A program made the translations under genes and the position numbers. A DNA stretch of 44,411 nucleotides from assembly GCF_000298195.1 (NCBI RefSeq), contig NZ_BAHC01000205.1, forward strand, positions 1 to 44,411. The letters are read 5' to 3'. The notes under the pieces are model-generated. The model was not told the origin of the DNA. It ran no database searches and saw nothing but the letters and a program-made list of their open reading frames with translations. Shown one piece after another: positions 15,588-24,174 of this stretch (position 1 is the stretch's first letter; the number at the start of each line of letters is the position of its first letter). Source of the stretch: Gordonia rhizosphera NBRC 16068 (GTDB taxonomy: Bacteria; Actinomycetota; Actinomycetes; Mycobacteriales; Mycobacteriaceae).

Positions 15588-17300
15588 ATGATGAAGGCGC
15601 GTCCAAAGGAGGATGGCGATCACGTCCTCGAGCCCACCGACACCTCGGTGCTATTGGAGCGACAGATGGAGGTTCTGGAACTCGTCGCGACAGGTGCTCC
15701 ACTCGAACGGACGCTCGATGCGATCATCGGCTCGCTCGAGGACCTCATTCTTGGCGCGCGATGCTCCATCCTGATCGTCGATCCCGCGGGACCTACTCTC
15801 CGCAATGGCGCGGCCCCCAATCTGCCCGAGACATACATCCGAGCGATCGACGGCATCAGGCCGGGCCCGCGGGCCGGATCGTGTGGAACGGCGGCATACC
15901 TCGGGGAACCGATCGTCGCAGTCGATGTCCGCACCGACGAACGATGGCCCGAATACCGCGCCGCGGCGCTCGACGCGGGTCTCGTCTCGTGCTGGTCCTC
16001 GCCGATCTTCGACCCGCGGGGCGAGACTGTCGGCACCTTCGCCGTCTACCACGGTCAATCGCATGATCCCAGCGATCGAGAGCGTCGCCTGGTCACGCGC
16101 TTCACCTATCTCGCATCGGTGGCCATCGAACACAGTCGGCTACTCGGAGATCTGGTCGAGAGCGAGGAACTCTTCCGTCGTACGTTCGACGACAACCCGG
16201 CAGGTGAGGCGTTGCTCGACCTCGACCAGAGATTCGAGCGGGTGAACGCGGCGTTCGCTCATCTGAGCGGCTACCGTCCGGCCGAATTGGCTGGGCGGCC
16301 ACTCGAGACGGTCATCCGCACCGTCCCTGACACGGACGCGTGCATCGACAGCGAACTCGTCGCCCAATTGACCAAGTGCGTGACCCAGCAGATGCATCTG
16401 CAGTGCAGGGACGGCACGCTGCGGCCGGTGGCGACGACGATCTCGGTGATCCGCAGTCGCGATGGTCTGCCCTCGCGGCTCGTCCTCAACGTCATCGACC
16501 TGACCGAGAGCCTCGCGGCCGAATCCGACAGACGGGCACGTCATGAGGCCGAGGTCGCCAGGCAGATCGCCGAAGACCACAGCAACGCGAAGTCTGCCCT
16601 GCTCACATCGGTGAGCCACGAAGTGCGCACCCCGCTGCAGGCGATCAAGGGTTTCACCGAACTGCTGGGGACGCTCGATCTCGATGCATCGCGCCGGCAG
16701 GAGGCGCTCGCGCGGATCAACTTCGCGGCCGATCATCTGCTGGACCTGGTCACCGATGTCCTCGACATCAGTAGGTCCGAGGCCGGCGTCCTGCCCCTCC
16801 ACGTCGAGGCGGTCGGCGTGAACGAGACCGTCCGCGAGATCGTGCACATGCTGGCATCCGCAGCGGCGGACAGGGACGTGACCATCGAGGTGTCGATCGA
16901 TCCGGAAATCTCGGTTTGGGCCGATCGAGGGCGGCTTCGCCAGGTGCTGCTCAACATCATCGCCAATGCGATCCGGTATGGCCGCCGCGGGGGGAACGTG
17001 CGTATCGTCGTGACCCCGACGATGAACGAGGTCACGATCGAGATCATCGACGACGGCGCTGGTATCCCGGCCGAGTACCTGCCGAGGATGTTCAAGCCGT
17101 TCTCCCGTGCCGAGGGTGCGAGCGCCCCGAGCGCGCCGGTGGACGGATACGGAATCGGGCTGATGCTCGCTCATGGGCTCGTCACCGCGATGGACGGTGC
17201 GATCTCCGGGCACAACGCGCAGGAGGGGGGAGCGGTTTTCACCGTGGTGCTGCCTCGGACGTCGGCGCGAGTCGACTCCGAGGACGTCGCGGCGAGGTGA
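15588..17300 (+). CDS. GAF-PAS sensor histidine kinase
   Basis: This is a 570-residue soluble histidine kinase partnered with the preceding response regulator. No membrane segment is visible. A GAF domain spans about 35-185, with GARCSILIVDPAGPTLR and SCGTAAYLGEPIVAVDV. A PAS domain follows at about 193-310 (RRTFDDNPAGEALLDLDQRFERVN). The dimerisation/phosphoacceptor helix carries SVSHEVRTPLQAIKGF with H344. The ATPase domain has the N box NIIANAIRYGRRGG, the G1 box IDDGAGIP and GYGIGLMLAHGL. It senses a cytoplasmic or diffusible signal that cannot be predicted. Its stop is only seven bases from the stop of the convergent acetoacetyl-CoA synthetase gene. Confidence 0.92.
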   Translation: MMKARPKEDGDHVLEPTDTSVLLERQMEVLELVATGAPLERTLDAIIGSLEDLILGARCSILIVDPAGPTLRNGAAPNLPETYIRAIDGIRPGPRAGSCGTAAYLGEPIVAVDVRTDERWPEYRAAALDAGLVSCWSSPIFDPRGETVGTFAVYHGQSHDPSDRERRLVTRFTYLASVAIEHSRLLGDLVESEELFRRTFDDNPAGEALLDLDQRFERVNAAFAHLSGYRPAELAGRPLETVIRTVPDTDACIDSELVAQLTKCVTQQMHLQCRDGTLRPVATTISVIRSRDGLPSRLVLNVIDLTESLAAESDRRARHEAEVARQIAEDHSNAKSALLTSVSHEVRTPLQAIKGFTELLGTLDLDASRRQEALARINFAADHLLDLVTDVLDISRSEAGVLPLHVEAVGVNETVREIVHMLASAAADRDVTIEVSIDPEISVWADRGRLRQVLLNIIANAIRYGRRGGNVRIVVTPTMNEVTIEIIDDGAGIPAEYLPRMFKPFSRAEGASAPSAPVDGYGIGLMLAHGLVTAMDGAISGHNAQEGGAVFTVVLPRTSARVDSEDVAAR

Positions 17301-17307
17301 CCGACGG

Positions 17308-19269
17308 TCAGCCCGCCGCCCCCAGCCGATCCGCGGCGAACCGCGCATACCACCGCAACGTGTCGGGATCATCGACGGACGCGAGGTTCGCGGCCTGCTC
17401 CAGAGGCCTGCCGAGCAGCAACTTCTTGACCGGGATCTCGAGTCTCTTCCCGTTCAGGGTGTGCGGCACCGCGGGGGCTTCGATGATCTCGTCGGGCACA
17501 TGGCGGGGTGTCAGGCGCGTCCGCAGTGTTACCACGATCTTGTGTTTGAGCTCGTCGTCGACCGCATGCCCGGGAGCCGGAACGACGAACAGGCCCAGCC
17601 AGTAGGCGTCGTCGGGTTGGTCGACGCCGATCACCAGCGTCTCCGCGATCTCCGGCATGCCGTCGAGCACGTCGTAGAAATCGCTGCTCCCCAGCCGCAC
17701 GCCCTGCCGGTTGAGCGTGGAGTCCGATCGGCCGTGGATCGTGACGCTGCCGTCGGAATGCATTGTCACCCAATCGCCGTGCCGCCACACCCCGGGCCAG
17801 GTGTCGAAATACGAATCGGTGTATCGCGTGTAGTCGGGGTCGTTCCACAGCATGACCGGCATCGACGGCATCGGCTGGGTGATCACGAGGTCGCCCACCT
17901 CCTCGACGACGGGAGTGCCGTCGTCGCGCCAGGCGGCGCAGTCGACGCCGGCGAGCCGACCGCCGATCCGTCCCACCCGGACCGGTGCGTACTCGTTACC
18001 GCCGACGAACGAGCCGGAGATATCGGTGCCCCCGCTGGTGGAATCGATGCGGAGGTCTGCGCTGACGTGGTCCATCAGCCAGTGATAGCCAGCCGACGGT
18101 AGGGCCGAGCCGCTGACCATCACGTGCCGCAGCCGGCTCAGGTCGTAATTGTCCCGGGGAAAAAATCCCGCGCCCGCAGAGAACGTCACCACAGCGGCGC
18201 CGAGCAGCAGGGCATCTGCCCGAGCGCGCGCCGCGACCTCCCACACCGCGCCGGGCGGATAGCCGGGGCTGCCCTCGTACAACACGATGCCCGCGCCCTG
18301 AGTCAATGCCCCGAGTTCGATGTTCCACAGGGCCCAGCCGGTCGACGTGTAGGTGAACAAGCGCTCACCCGGACGGAATCCGCCATACAGGCCAGACCAT
18401 TTCAGGCCTTCGAGAGTGATCCCACCATGGCCGTGGACCAGCCCCTTGGGCACGCCGGTGGTGCCCGAGGTGAACAGGACCCACAGCGGATCGGAGAACT
18501 CGACCTGTGTGAACTCGAGCGGAGCGTCGTGCGCAACGAGTTCCTCCCACGGCGTCGAGTTGTCGGGATGAGGCCGGTCGAACACGTACGGAACGTGAAC
18601 GAAATGCCGCACCGTGGGCAGGTTCTCGCGCAGCTGTGCGACGACGTCGCTGCGGTCGATTTCCTTGCCGTTCCAGTGGTAACCGTCGGTGGCGATGAGC
18701 ACCGTTGGTTCGAGCTGGGCGAGGCGACCGATGGTGCCGTCGGGCCCGAAGTCGGGGGAGCAACACGCCCACACCGCGCCGACGGCGGCAGAGGCGAGGA
18801 CACCGATCACGGCATGCTCGGTGTTGGGCAGGTAGGCGGCGACGCGGTCGCCGGGTCGCACCCCCACGGTGCGCAACCACGCCGCGGCTGCGCCCACCGA
18901 GCGACGCAGTTGCGCGAACGTGATCTCCCGACCGGGCAGTCCGCCCTCCTGAACGCATACCATCGCCGCCGTGTCATCGGCACCCCGACGAAGTGCGTGG
19001 TGGGCCCAGTTGAGATGGCCGTCGGTGAACCAGCGGGCCCGCGGCATGGGGTCGGTGGTGAGGACCTGCGTCCACGGTGCCGAGAACTCGACGTGGTAGT
19101 AGTCCACGATGGAGGTCCAGAAACGGCGGAGATCACGCACCGACCATTCCCACAGGGCGTCGTGATCGGGAAACGCCTGTCCCTCATGCCCTTCGAGCCA
19201 GTTCAGATACGCCCGCAGCGGAGATTTCTCGATCCGCTCCGGCGATGGGCGCCACAACACGTCAGACAT
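17308..19269 (-). CDS. Acetoacetyl-CoA synthetase (acetoacetate-CoA ligase)
   Basis: This 653-residue ANL-superfamily adenylating enzyme activates acetoacetate to acetoacetyl-CoA with ATP and CoA, for ketone-body or poly-hydroxyalkanoate metabolism. The N-terminal segment MSDVLWRPSPERIEKSPL and YLNWLEGHEGQAFPDH are typical of acetoacetate-CoA ligases. The P-loop is LWVLFTSGTTGVPKGLVHGH. The adenylation core has YTSTGWALWN, and the hinge is MHSDGSVTIHGRSDSTLNRQ. The C-terminal lobe has the acyl-adenylate lysine region TLNGKRLEIPVKKLL. The start at 19269 gives the usual length; an in-frame extension to 19461 exists, but its sequence is unlike the family. It is convergent with the histidine kinase and divergent from the LLM oxidoreductase. 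Confidence 0.9.
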   Translation of the reverse strand: MSDVLWRPSPERIEKSPLRAYLNWLEGHEGQAFPDHDALWEWSVRDLRRFWTSIVDYYHVEFSAPWTQVLTTDPMPRARWFTDGHLNWAHHALRRGADDTAAMVCVQEGGLPGREITFAQLRRSVGAAAAWLRTVGVRPGDRVAAYLPNTEHAVIGVLASAAVGAVWACCSPDFGPDGTIGRLAQLEPTVLIATDGYHWNGKEIDRSDVVAQLRENLPTVRHFVHVPYVFDRPHPDNSTPWEELVAHDAPLEFTQVEFSDPLWVLFTSGTTGVPKGLVHGHGGITLEGLKWSGLYGGFRPGERLFTYTSTGWALWNIELGALTQGAGIVLYEGSPGYPPGAVWEVAARARADALLLGAAVVTFSAGAGFFPRDNYDLSRLRHVMVSGSALPSAGYHWLMDHVSADLRIDSTSGGTDISGSFVGGNEYAPVRVGRIGGRLAGVDCAAWRDDGTPVVEEVGDLVITQPMPSMPVMLWNDPDYTRYTDSYFDTWPGVWRHGDWVTMHSDGSVTIHGRSDSTLNRQGVRLGSSDFYDVLDGMPEIAETLVIGVDQPDDAYWLGLFVVPAPGHAVDDELKHKIVVTLRTRLTPRHVPDEIIEAPAVPHTLNGKRLEIPVKKLLLGRPLEQAANLASVDDPDTLRWYARFAADRLGAAG

Positions 19270-19492
19270 CGGCCGGCGCATCGGGCGGGCATCGAACGAG
19301 ATCTGCCGGGCCACACTCCATCGCCCGAACATAAGCCCATGCGTCGATTCGCCGGCAACGGTTGATGAAGCGTTGAGGTTTGGTTGAGACGACATTGAGA
19401 AGGACTGAATACGGTCGCAGGCAGTGTTCGTGTTGGGCGTCGTCCCGCGACACGGCCACATCCTGCTCGAATCGCCCTGAGGAGTCCGACCG

Positions 19493-20482
19493 ATGAAGCT
19501 CGCCCTCTACCTTCCGAACTTCCGCGACCACGTGACCATCAAGGAACTCGAAGACCTCACCGCGCTCGCGGAGGACCTCGACTTCGACTCCGTGTGGACC
19601 CTGGACCGGATCGTCGTTCCCGAGGCCTCCGACCACGAGGAGCTCGAATACCCGTTCGGCATGATGACCGACCTTCCCAAGGCCCTGCCGGTCATCTCGC
19701 GGGGCAAGTGGTTCCAGGGCATGACCCTCATCCCGTGGCTTGCCGCGAAGACGCAGAAGGTCCGGATCGGCATGAGCATCATCGACACGCCATACCGATC
19801 CCCAGGGGTGCTCGCCGCGGAACTCGCCACCCAGGATCACCTGAGCAACGGACGACTCAACGTCGGCGTCGGGTCGGGCTGGATGCCTGAGGAGTTCGCA
19901 GCCGCAAGTGCCTCGCACCTGTTTCCGCGGCGACACGCGCACGTACGCGAAACGATCGAGATCATGCAGGGCATCTGGTCCAATGAGCTGTTCGAATATC
20001 ATGGCGAGTTCGCCGACTTCCCGCTCTGCGGCTTCGGCCACCAGCCCATCCAGAAACCGGGTCCGCCGATCTACTTCTCCGGCCTCAAGGACCCGAAGCG
20101 CTCGGCCCGCCGCATCGCGAAGTACGGCCTGCAGGGGTGGATCGGGATCCAGGATTCGCCCGAGGACATCAAGCGTTGGAAGGGCGAGATCGGGCGCGAG
20201 CTGAACGAAATGGGCCGCGATTTCCCCGAGGGCTTCGACATGTGCAGCATGATTTGGTTCGTCATCACCGACGAGCCCATGGATCAGACCCCGGCGGGCA
20301 AGGCCTCCAATCTGCTCGCGGGCAACGCCCAGCAGATCGAGGACATCCTCAAGCGCTACAAGGAGGCGGGGATGACGATGCCGTTCCTGTGGCCCCCGTT
20401 CCGGGACGTGCCGACCTCCAAGACAATCGACGACCTCAAGCGACTGGCCGAGGAGATCATGCCCAAGGTAAACGCGAGCTGA
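19493..20482 (+). CDS. LLM-class flavin/F420-dependent oxidoreductase
   Basis: This 329-residue TIM-barrel enzyme belongs to the luciferase-like monooxygenase superfamily. The N-terminus is MKLALYLPNFRDHVTIKELEDL, followed by FDSVWTLDRIVVP (about 32-44). TQKVRIGMSIIDTPYRSP is at about 84-101, and the strongly conserved DHLSNGRLNVGVGSGWMPEEF at about 114-134. HVRETIEIMQGIW comes next. The pattern suggests F420 rather than FMN use, but this is not decisive. ATG 19493 follows GAGGAG. Upstream, TACGGT at 19410-19415 could be the -10. The 3' end of this gene and eight bases past its stop recur at 21824-21853. Confidence 0.88.
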   Translation: MKLALYLPNFRDHVTIKELEDLTALAEDLDFDSVWTLDRIVVPEASDHEELEYPFGMMTDLPKALPVISRGKWFQGMTLIPWLAAKTQKVRIGMSIIDTPYRSPGVLAAELATQDHLSNGRLNVGVGSGWMPEEFAAASASHLFPRRHAHVRETIEIMQGIWSNELFEYHGEFADFPLCGFGHQPIQKPGPPIYFSGLKDPKRSARRIAKYGLQGWIGIQDSPEDIKRWKGEIGRELNEMGRDFPEGFDMCSMIWFVITDEPMDQTPAGKASNLLAGNAQQIEDILKRYKEAGMTMPFLWPPFRDVPTSKTIDDLKRLAEEIMPKVNAS

Positions 20483-20491
20483 GCGCGGCTG
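20462..20491 (+). repeat. LLM-gene tail repeat, copy 1 of 2
   Basis: The 30 bases CCCAAGGTAAACGCGAGCTG and on, covering the last codons and stop of the LLM gene plus eight following bases, match 21824-21853 at 27 of 30 positions in direct orientation. Confidence 0.85.
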
Positions 20492-20639
20492 GGGGATATT
20501 TTCGGGTCAGAGGTGCACCGCCGGCGCGTGACTGCGGAGGGCATCGATGGCCCAAGTCGACCCGAATCCGACACGGCCCCGACGTCACGACGTCAGCCGC
20601 CGCGGAGCGGGGCGCGGCCGGCTTCGCCGATGTCACCGG

Positions 20640-21497
20640 TCATGCGGTGTTCGAATGTAGGTGGTCGCGGCCCTGCCACGGCTGCAACTCGTCACCGCAT
20701 GGGCCGAAATCCTGATGCATCACGCCGGGCCGGCCGAGCATGTACGGGACCTCGTCGAGACCGCCATCGAAACCAGGACCTCCACGCCGGCCGAGATCGC
20801 CGATCTTCGGCGGGAGGCAGCGGCGCTTCGCGCCGTGGTGACGCTGCGGGCCGACCGGCCTGAGGGCATAGAAGAGCTTGCGGCGCCGTCATTTCCACAT
20901 CCGGAACGCTCCGTCCGTGGGTGGTGTCGGTCGCCGCCAATGTCGCGACGTTCGCTGCGACCTACCGGTTCGACCTCGAGGAGCCACGTCGGTTACAGGA
21001 GTGGGCCTCCCCATACCATCATCGCAACAGCGGCCCCTACGACGAGATATCCGGGCACTGCTGGGTGGGTATCGCAGCCCACCACCAACTTGACATCGAC
21101 ACCGCGGAACACCCTTTCCGCGAGGCCCTGAGGGCGGCCAGGCGTTCTGCGGAAAGCGTTCGTATCCCGTTCGCATGGCCGGTTCGCTGCTCGGATCAAG
21201 GCGCTGCGCGGCGATCGCGACGCGGCGACGCAACGTCTCCATGAGGCCCTGTGGATCGCCGAGGCCCTGTCGCTGGGGCGTTTGCGGGCCGTCGCGGAGA
21301 ACGAGCGGGTCAGGTTGGGTCTGCCCGCATTCCCGGACCACGGGCCGGTGCCGGTGGTTCCCTACGCGGCGCCGGCCCGAGAACGGCATCGAGGAGACCA
21401 CCGCACAGCTCCAGGAGGACACCGCGACAGATTGCTGCTCCTCGAGGCGCGTCCCGATGAGCCGACCGAACTCGCGTGTCGTTGGGCCGGGGAGTAA
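20640..21497 (+). pseudogene. Remnant of a PknK/MalT-like regulator C-terminal region
   Basis: Fragments in several frames resemble the helical-repeat C-terminal part of large signal-transduction ATPases of the PknK/MalT type. One frame has LPRLQLVTAWAEILMHHAG and DLRREAAALRAVVTLRADRP (about 20665-20870). A second has WVVSVAANVATFAATYRFDL and ISGHCWVGIAAHHQLDIDTA (about 20920-21130). A third has RIKALRGDRDAATQRLHEAL and LRAVAENERVRLGLPAF (about 21190-21330). A fourth has GIEETTAQLQEDTA near 21390. At least three frame changes occur, and no kinase, Walker or DNA-binding motif is present. It lies between the two copies of the LLM tail repeat. The family assignment is from recall of the pattern and is moderate. 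Confidence 0.6.
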
Positions 21498-21823
21498 GTG
21501 GACAGAATGGAGGTCCGGCGACACCCACGCAGCCTGCTGGAAGCCAGGAGGTTTGCTCGTCGATCGCCGGCAGTCCGAATTGCCCACGGTCCCAGCCTCG
21601 TTCCTGACCGCGTTGGTCGCTGCCGACACAGCCCACATCGTGTGACGCGCGCAGGGATGCTCAGCGGCAGCCGGTGTCGTCGCCGAGTTGGACTTCGAGG
21701 TCGGCCGGATCGAGGTCGGTGCGGCAGCGAGCACTCCGCGCCGAACATGGTGTTAATCATCCTGGGTCGGGATCCCCCATGGTCCCGCTTGCCGGCGCAG
21801 CGTGTTGGACAGGTAGGAGCCGT

Positions 21824-21853
21824 CCCAAGGTCAACGCGAGCTGAACACGGCTG
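21824..21853 (+). repeat. LLM-gene tail repeat, copy 2 of 2
   Basis: A direct copy of 20462-20491 with three mismatches, again reading K-V-N-A-S-stop. No oxidoreductase sequence precedes it here. Confidence 0.85.
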
Positions 21854-21944
21854 ACGGAATACGGCGGAGTCGGTCGTCGCTGAGCCAAGGTCCTTGGCTC
21901 CGGCACCTCGCTCGAGTCACTCGATTGTCCGCAGGCCGACGAAG

Positions 21945-22841
21945 CTATCGGCGTCCCGCGCCGATGAACTCGATCATCCTGCGCGCGAGCTCCGGTCCTT
22001 GATCCTCCTGGATGAAATGCCCGCCACGGAGTCGGTCGTGGGGTTGCCCGGCGGCACCGGGAATGTGCCTCTGCAACGGTGCATCGGCACGCCCGAGGAT
22101 GGGGTCCTTGGCGCCGAACAGGGTCAGGAAAGGTTTGTCCCACGCCGCCAGCGCGTCCCACGCCGCACGGTTTGCCGGGACGGCGGGATCATCAGCACGC
22201 AGCGGGACCAGGCGCGGAAAGGCCCGTGCCCCGGCCTTGTACGTCCTGTCGGGAAACGGGGCGTCGTACGCCGCGCGTTCGGCTTTGGTGAGTTTCGTCA
22301 GCGACCCGGTGTCGACGAGACGGCCGATCGGGAACACCGGAGACCAGCGAGCAAAGGTGCGCCACACGAGAAACGCCAGAGAAGGCGACCCATGCGCCGT
22401 GGGCAGGAAACCGTTGCCGATGACAACGCGAGCGAATCGCTGCGGGTGTTCGGCCGCGATCCGCAACCCGATGAGGCTTCCCCAGTCCTGGCCGAACAGT
22501 GTGACCTGGTCGAGTTCGAGGGCTCGCACCGCGTCGAACACCCAATCGACGTGCTTCTGGTAGCTGTAGTCCTCGATCGACGCCGGCTTGTCGGACTGGC
22601 CGAACCCGATCAGGTCGGGTACCACCACCCGCAGCCCGGCAGCGACGAGTGGCGGGATCATCTTCCGGTAGAGATAACTCCAGGTTGGCTCGCCGTGGAG
22701 CAGGAGAACGGGCTCTCCGTCCCGGGCGCCTTCATCGACCACTGCCATCCGGACATCGCCCAACTCGATGAAGTGAGGTGCGTACGGAAAGTCGGGCAGG
22801 TCGGCGAACCTCTCGTCGGGGGTGCGCAGGATTCGGGACAC
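21945..22841 (-). CDS. Haloalkane dehalogenase, HLD-I type
   Basis: This 298-residue alpha/beta-hydrolase is predicted to hydrolyse carbon-halogen bonds of haloalkanes, giving an alcohol and halide. Seen: LLLHGEPTWSYLYRKM (oxyanion region, about 47-61), the nucleophile D119 followed by halide-binding W120 in LFGQDWGSLIGLRIA, the acid D246 in LFGAKDPILG, and the base H275 in GGHFIQED. The Asp nucleophile and the Glu after HG place it with haloalkane dehalogenases rather than esterases. Placing the acid after the sixth strand fits subgroup I, and W160 in the cap could be the second halide contact. The GTG start has AAGGGG upstream. A natural substrate is not evident. The neighbouring genes are oxidoreductases. 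Confidence 0.88.
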   Translation of the reverse strand: MSRILRTPDERFADLPDFPYAPHFIELGDVRMAVVDEGARDGEPVLLLHGEPTWSYLYRKMIPPLVAAGLRVVVPDLIGFGQSDKPASIEDYSYQKHVDWVFDAVRALELDQVTLFGQDWGSLIGLRIAAEHPQRFARVVIGNGFLPTAHGSPSLAFLVWRTFARWSPVFPIGRLVDTGSLTKLTKAERAAYDAPFPDRTYKAGARAFPRLVPLRADDPAVPANRAAWDALAAWDKPFLTLFGAKDPILGRADAPLQRHIPGAAGQPHDRLRGGHFIQEDQGPELARRMIEFIGAGRR

Positions 22842-22976
22842 GCCCCTTGCTTAGCACATCGTGGCCGATTGAAGTCCGCGATCGACGACGGGTTGGCAAC
22901 GTGCTCAAAGCCCCTGTTCGATATGCCCCAGCATGCGACGCTGGAAGGTGAATGGCGATGGAAGGAGACGATCACG

Positions 22977-23954
22977 ATGGTGCCGCCCACAGCGACAACC
23001 GATGGCATCCTCGAACGGGCGCTCGCCACGGCGGTCCGGGCACCCTCGGCGCACAACACCCAGCCGTGGCTGTGGCGACAGTCGGGCGACGGCGTGGATC
23101 TTTTCATCGACCCCGATCTCGTGTTACGTAGCGCCGATCCGCACGGGCGTGACGCCCTGCTGAGTCTCGGTGCGCTGCTGAATCATCTACAGATCGCTCT
23201 CGCCGTCGAGGGACGGCGCGCGGAGATTCACCTGTTCCCCAGGACCTTTGATCCCCAGCACGTCGCACACGTCGACTTCAGCGCGCCTCATACACCGACG
23301 GAAGACGAGTCGGCGCTCGCCGCCGCGATCGGCCGGCGCCGCACCGACCGTCGGCGTTACGACCCGCGACCGCTTGCGCCAGATCAGCTGAACGACCTGC
23401 TCGAGCGGGCCTCCCGACACGGTGTTGTTGCGTCCGTGGTGTCAGATGAGGCGAAGCGCTCGAGCCTCGCGCGCGCGGCACGCGACGCCGCGGCGGTACA
23501 TTCCGAGGACCCGGAGTATCAGCTCGAACTCGCCACGTGGAGTGGTCTGCCATCGCCTGACGAAGGCGTGCCCTCGTCCAACGTCGTACGTTCCGATCCT
23601 GGTGCCGAGTTCCCGGCCCGTGCCTTTGCGGGTAGCACTCCCGAAACGTCGACCGCGGGAGGTGCGGTCGGTGATCTGATCGTGATCGGCTCCGAGGTCG
23701 ACGACGGCGCCGCGCAGCTGCGTGCGGGTGAGGCGGCGAGCGAGATGCTGCTGGCCGCAACCAGCGCGGGTTTGGCCACCTGCCCGGTGACCGAACCGTT
23801 GGAGATCTCCGAGATACGTGCCGAGATCACGGACAAGGTGCTCGACAACCGCGCCTATCCGCAGATCATTCTGCGCCTCGGCCGGCCGATGCCGGACGCA
23901 CCGGAGCTGCCGTTGTCGCCGCGGCGGTCGATCGAGGACAGTCGCGTCCGCTAG
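22977..23954 (+). CDS. Acg-family nitroreductase-like protein
   Basis: This 325-residue protein resembles the Acg/Rv2032 group, dimer-like nitroreductase folds that bind FMN and are often hypoxia-induced in mycobacteria. The N-terminus ILERALATAVRAPSAHNTQPWLWR (about 10-33) is the group signature. Then come RRRTDRRRYDPRPL (about 118-131) and ASEMLLAATSAGLATCPVTEPL near 262. The end is YPQIILRLGRPMPDAPELPL. ATG 22977 follows GAAGGAGAC; a much longer in-frame upstream extension overlaps the dehalogenase gene and is rejected. The last 82 bases before the stop are repeated at 25697-25778. Whether it has enzyme activity or sequesters FMN, as proposed for Acg, is open. Confidence 0.85.
   Translation: MVPPTATTDGILERALATAVRAPSAHNTQPWLWRQSGDGVDLFIDPDLVLRSADPHGRDALLSLGALLNHLQIALAVEGRRAEIHLFPRTFDPQHVAHVDFSAPHTPTEDESALAAAIGRRRTDRRRYDPRPLAPDQLNDLLERASRHGVVASVVSDEAKRSSLARAARDAAAVHSEDPEYQLELATWSGLPSPDEGVPSSNVVRSDPGAEFPARAFAGSTPETSTAGGAVGDLIVIGSEVDDGAAQLRAGEAASEMLLAATSAGLATCPVTEPLEISEIRAEITDKVLDNRAYPQIILRLGRPMPDAPELPLSPRRSIEDSRVR
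23869..23950 (+). repeat. Nitroreductase tail repeat, copy 1 of 2 (82 bp)
   Basis: This is the last 82 bases of nitroreductase coding sequence before its TAG. The sequence recurs in direct orientation at 25697-25778 with two differences (G/A and C/T). The gap between copies is 1746 bp and carries the GapB gene. Confidence 0.97.
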
Positions 23955-24118
23955 TCGAGCAGATCCGGGTCGTTTTTCGCAGGCTCTTGTCGATGGCGTC
24001 GGGTGCGGTCACGACGTCGTTGACCTGTTCGCCGAGGCTGCGCCGAAACGAGTCCGTACACCTTCGGCGACAGGCGTCGGCAAGCGGGGTCGAGCGCAGC
24101 GCGACCGGCCGCACTGAA

Positions 24119-24124
24119 TACGAT
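24119..24124 (+). promoter_or_regulatory. Possible -10 for the GapB gene
   Basis: TACGAT within CTGAATACGATCG, about 50 bases before the GTG start. A closely similar CTGAATACGGTCG lies upstream of the LLM gene (19405-19417). Motif only. Confidence 0.35.
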
Positions 24125-24174
24125 CGACGTGCACCGCCCGTTTGGAAATCGCCCGAGTGACCATAGGACTTGCA

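Noticed and set aside
16140..17372. 410-codon open frame on the - strand opposite the histidine kinase
   Set aside because: No domain; composition is that of an antisense shadow of a clearly real kinase.
18124..19365. 413-codon + strand frame opposite the acetoacetyl-CoA synthetase
   Set aside because: Antisense shadow; all family motifs are on the - strand.
21894..22976. Long in-frame upstream extension of the nitroreductase
   Set aside because: It lies antisense to the haloalkane dehalogenase; ATG 22977 has a proper ribosome-binding site and the family N-terminus.
23955..24118. Possible - strand gene fragment (FRRSLGEQVNDVVTAPDAID) before GapB
   Set aside because: Looks coding-like, but I could not assign a family or boundaries with confidence.
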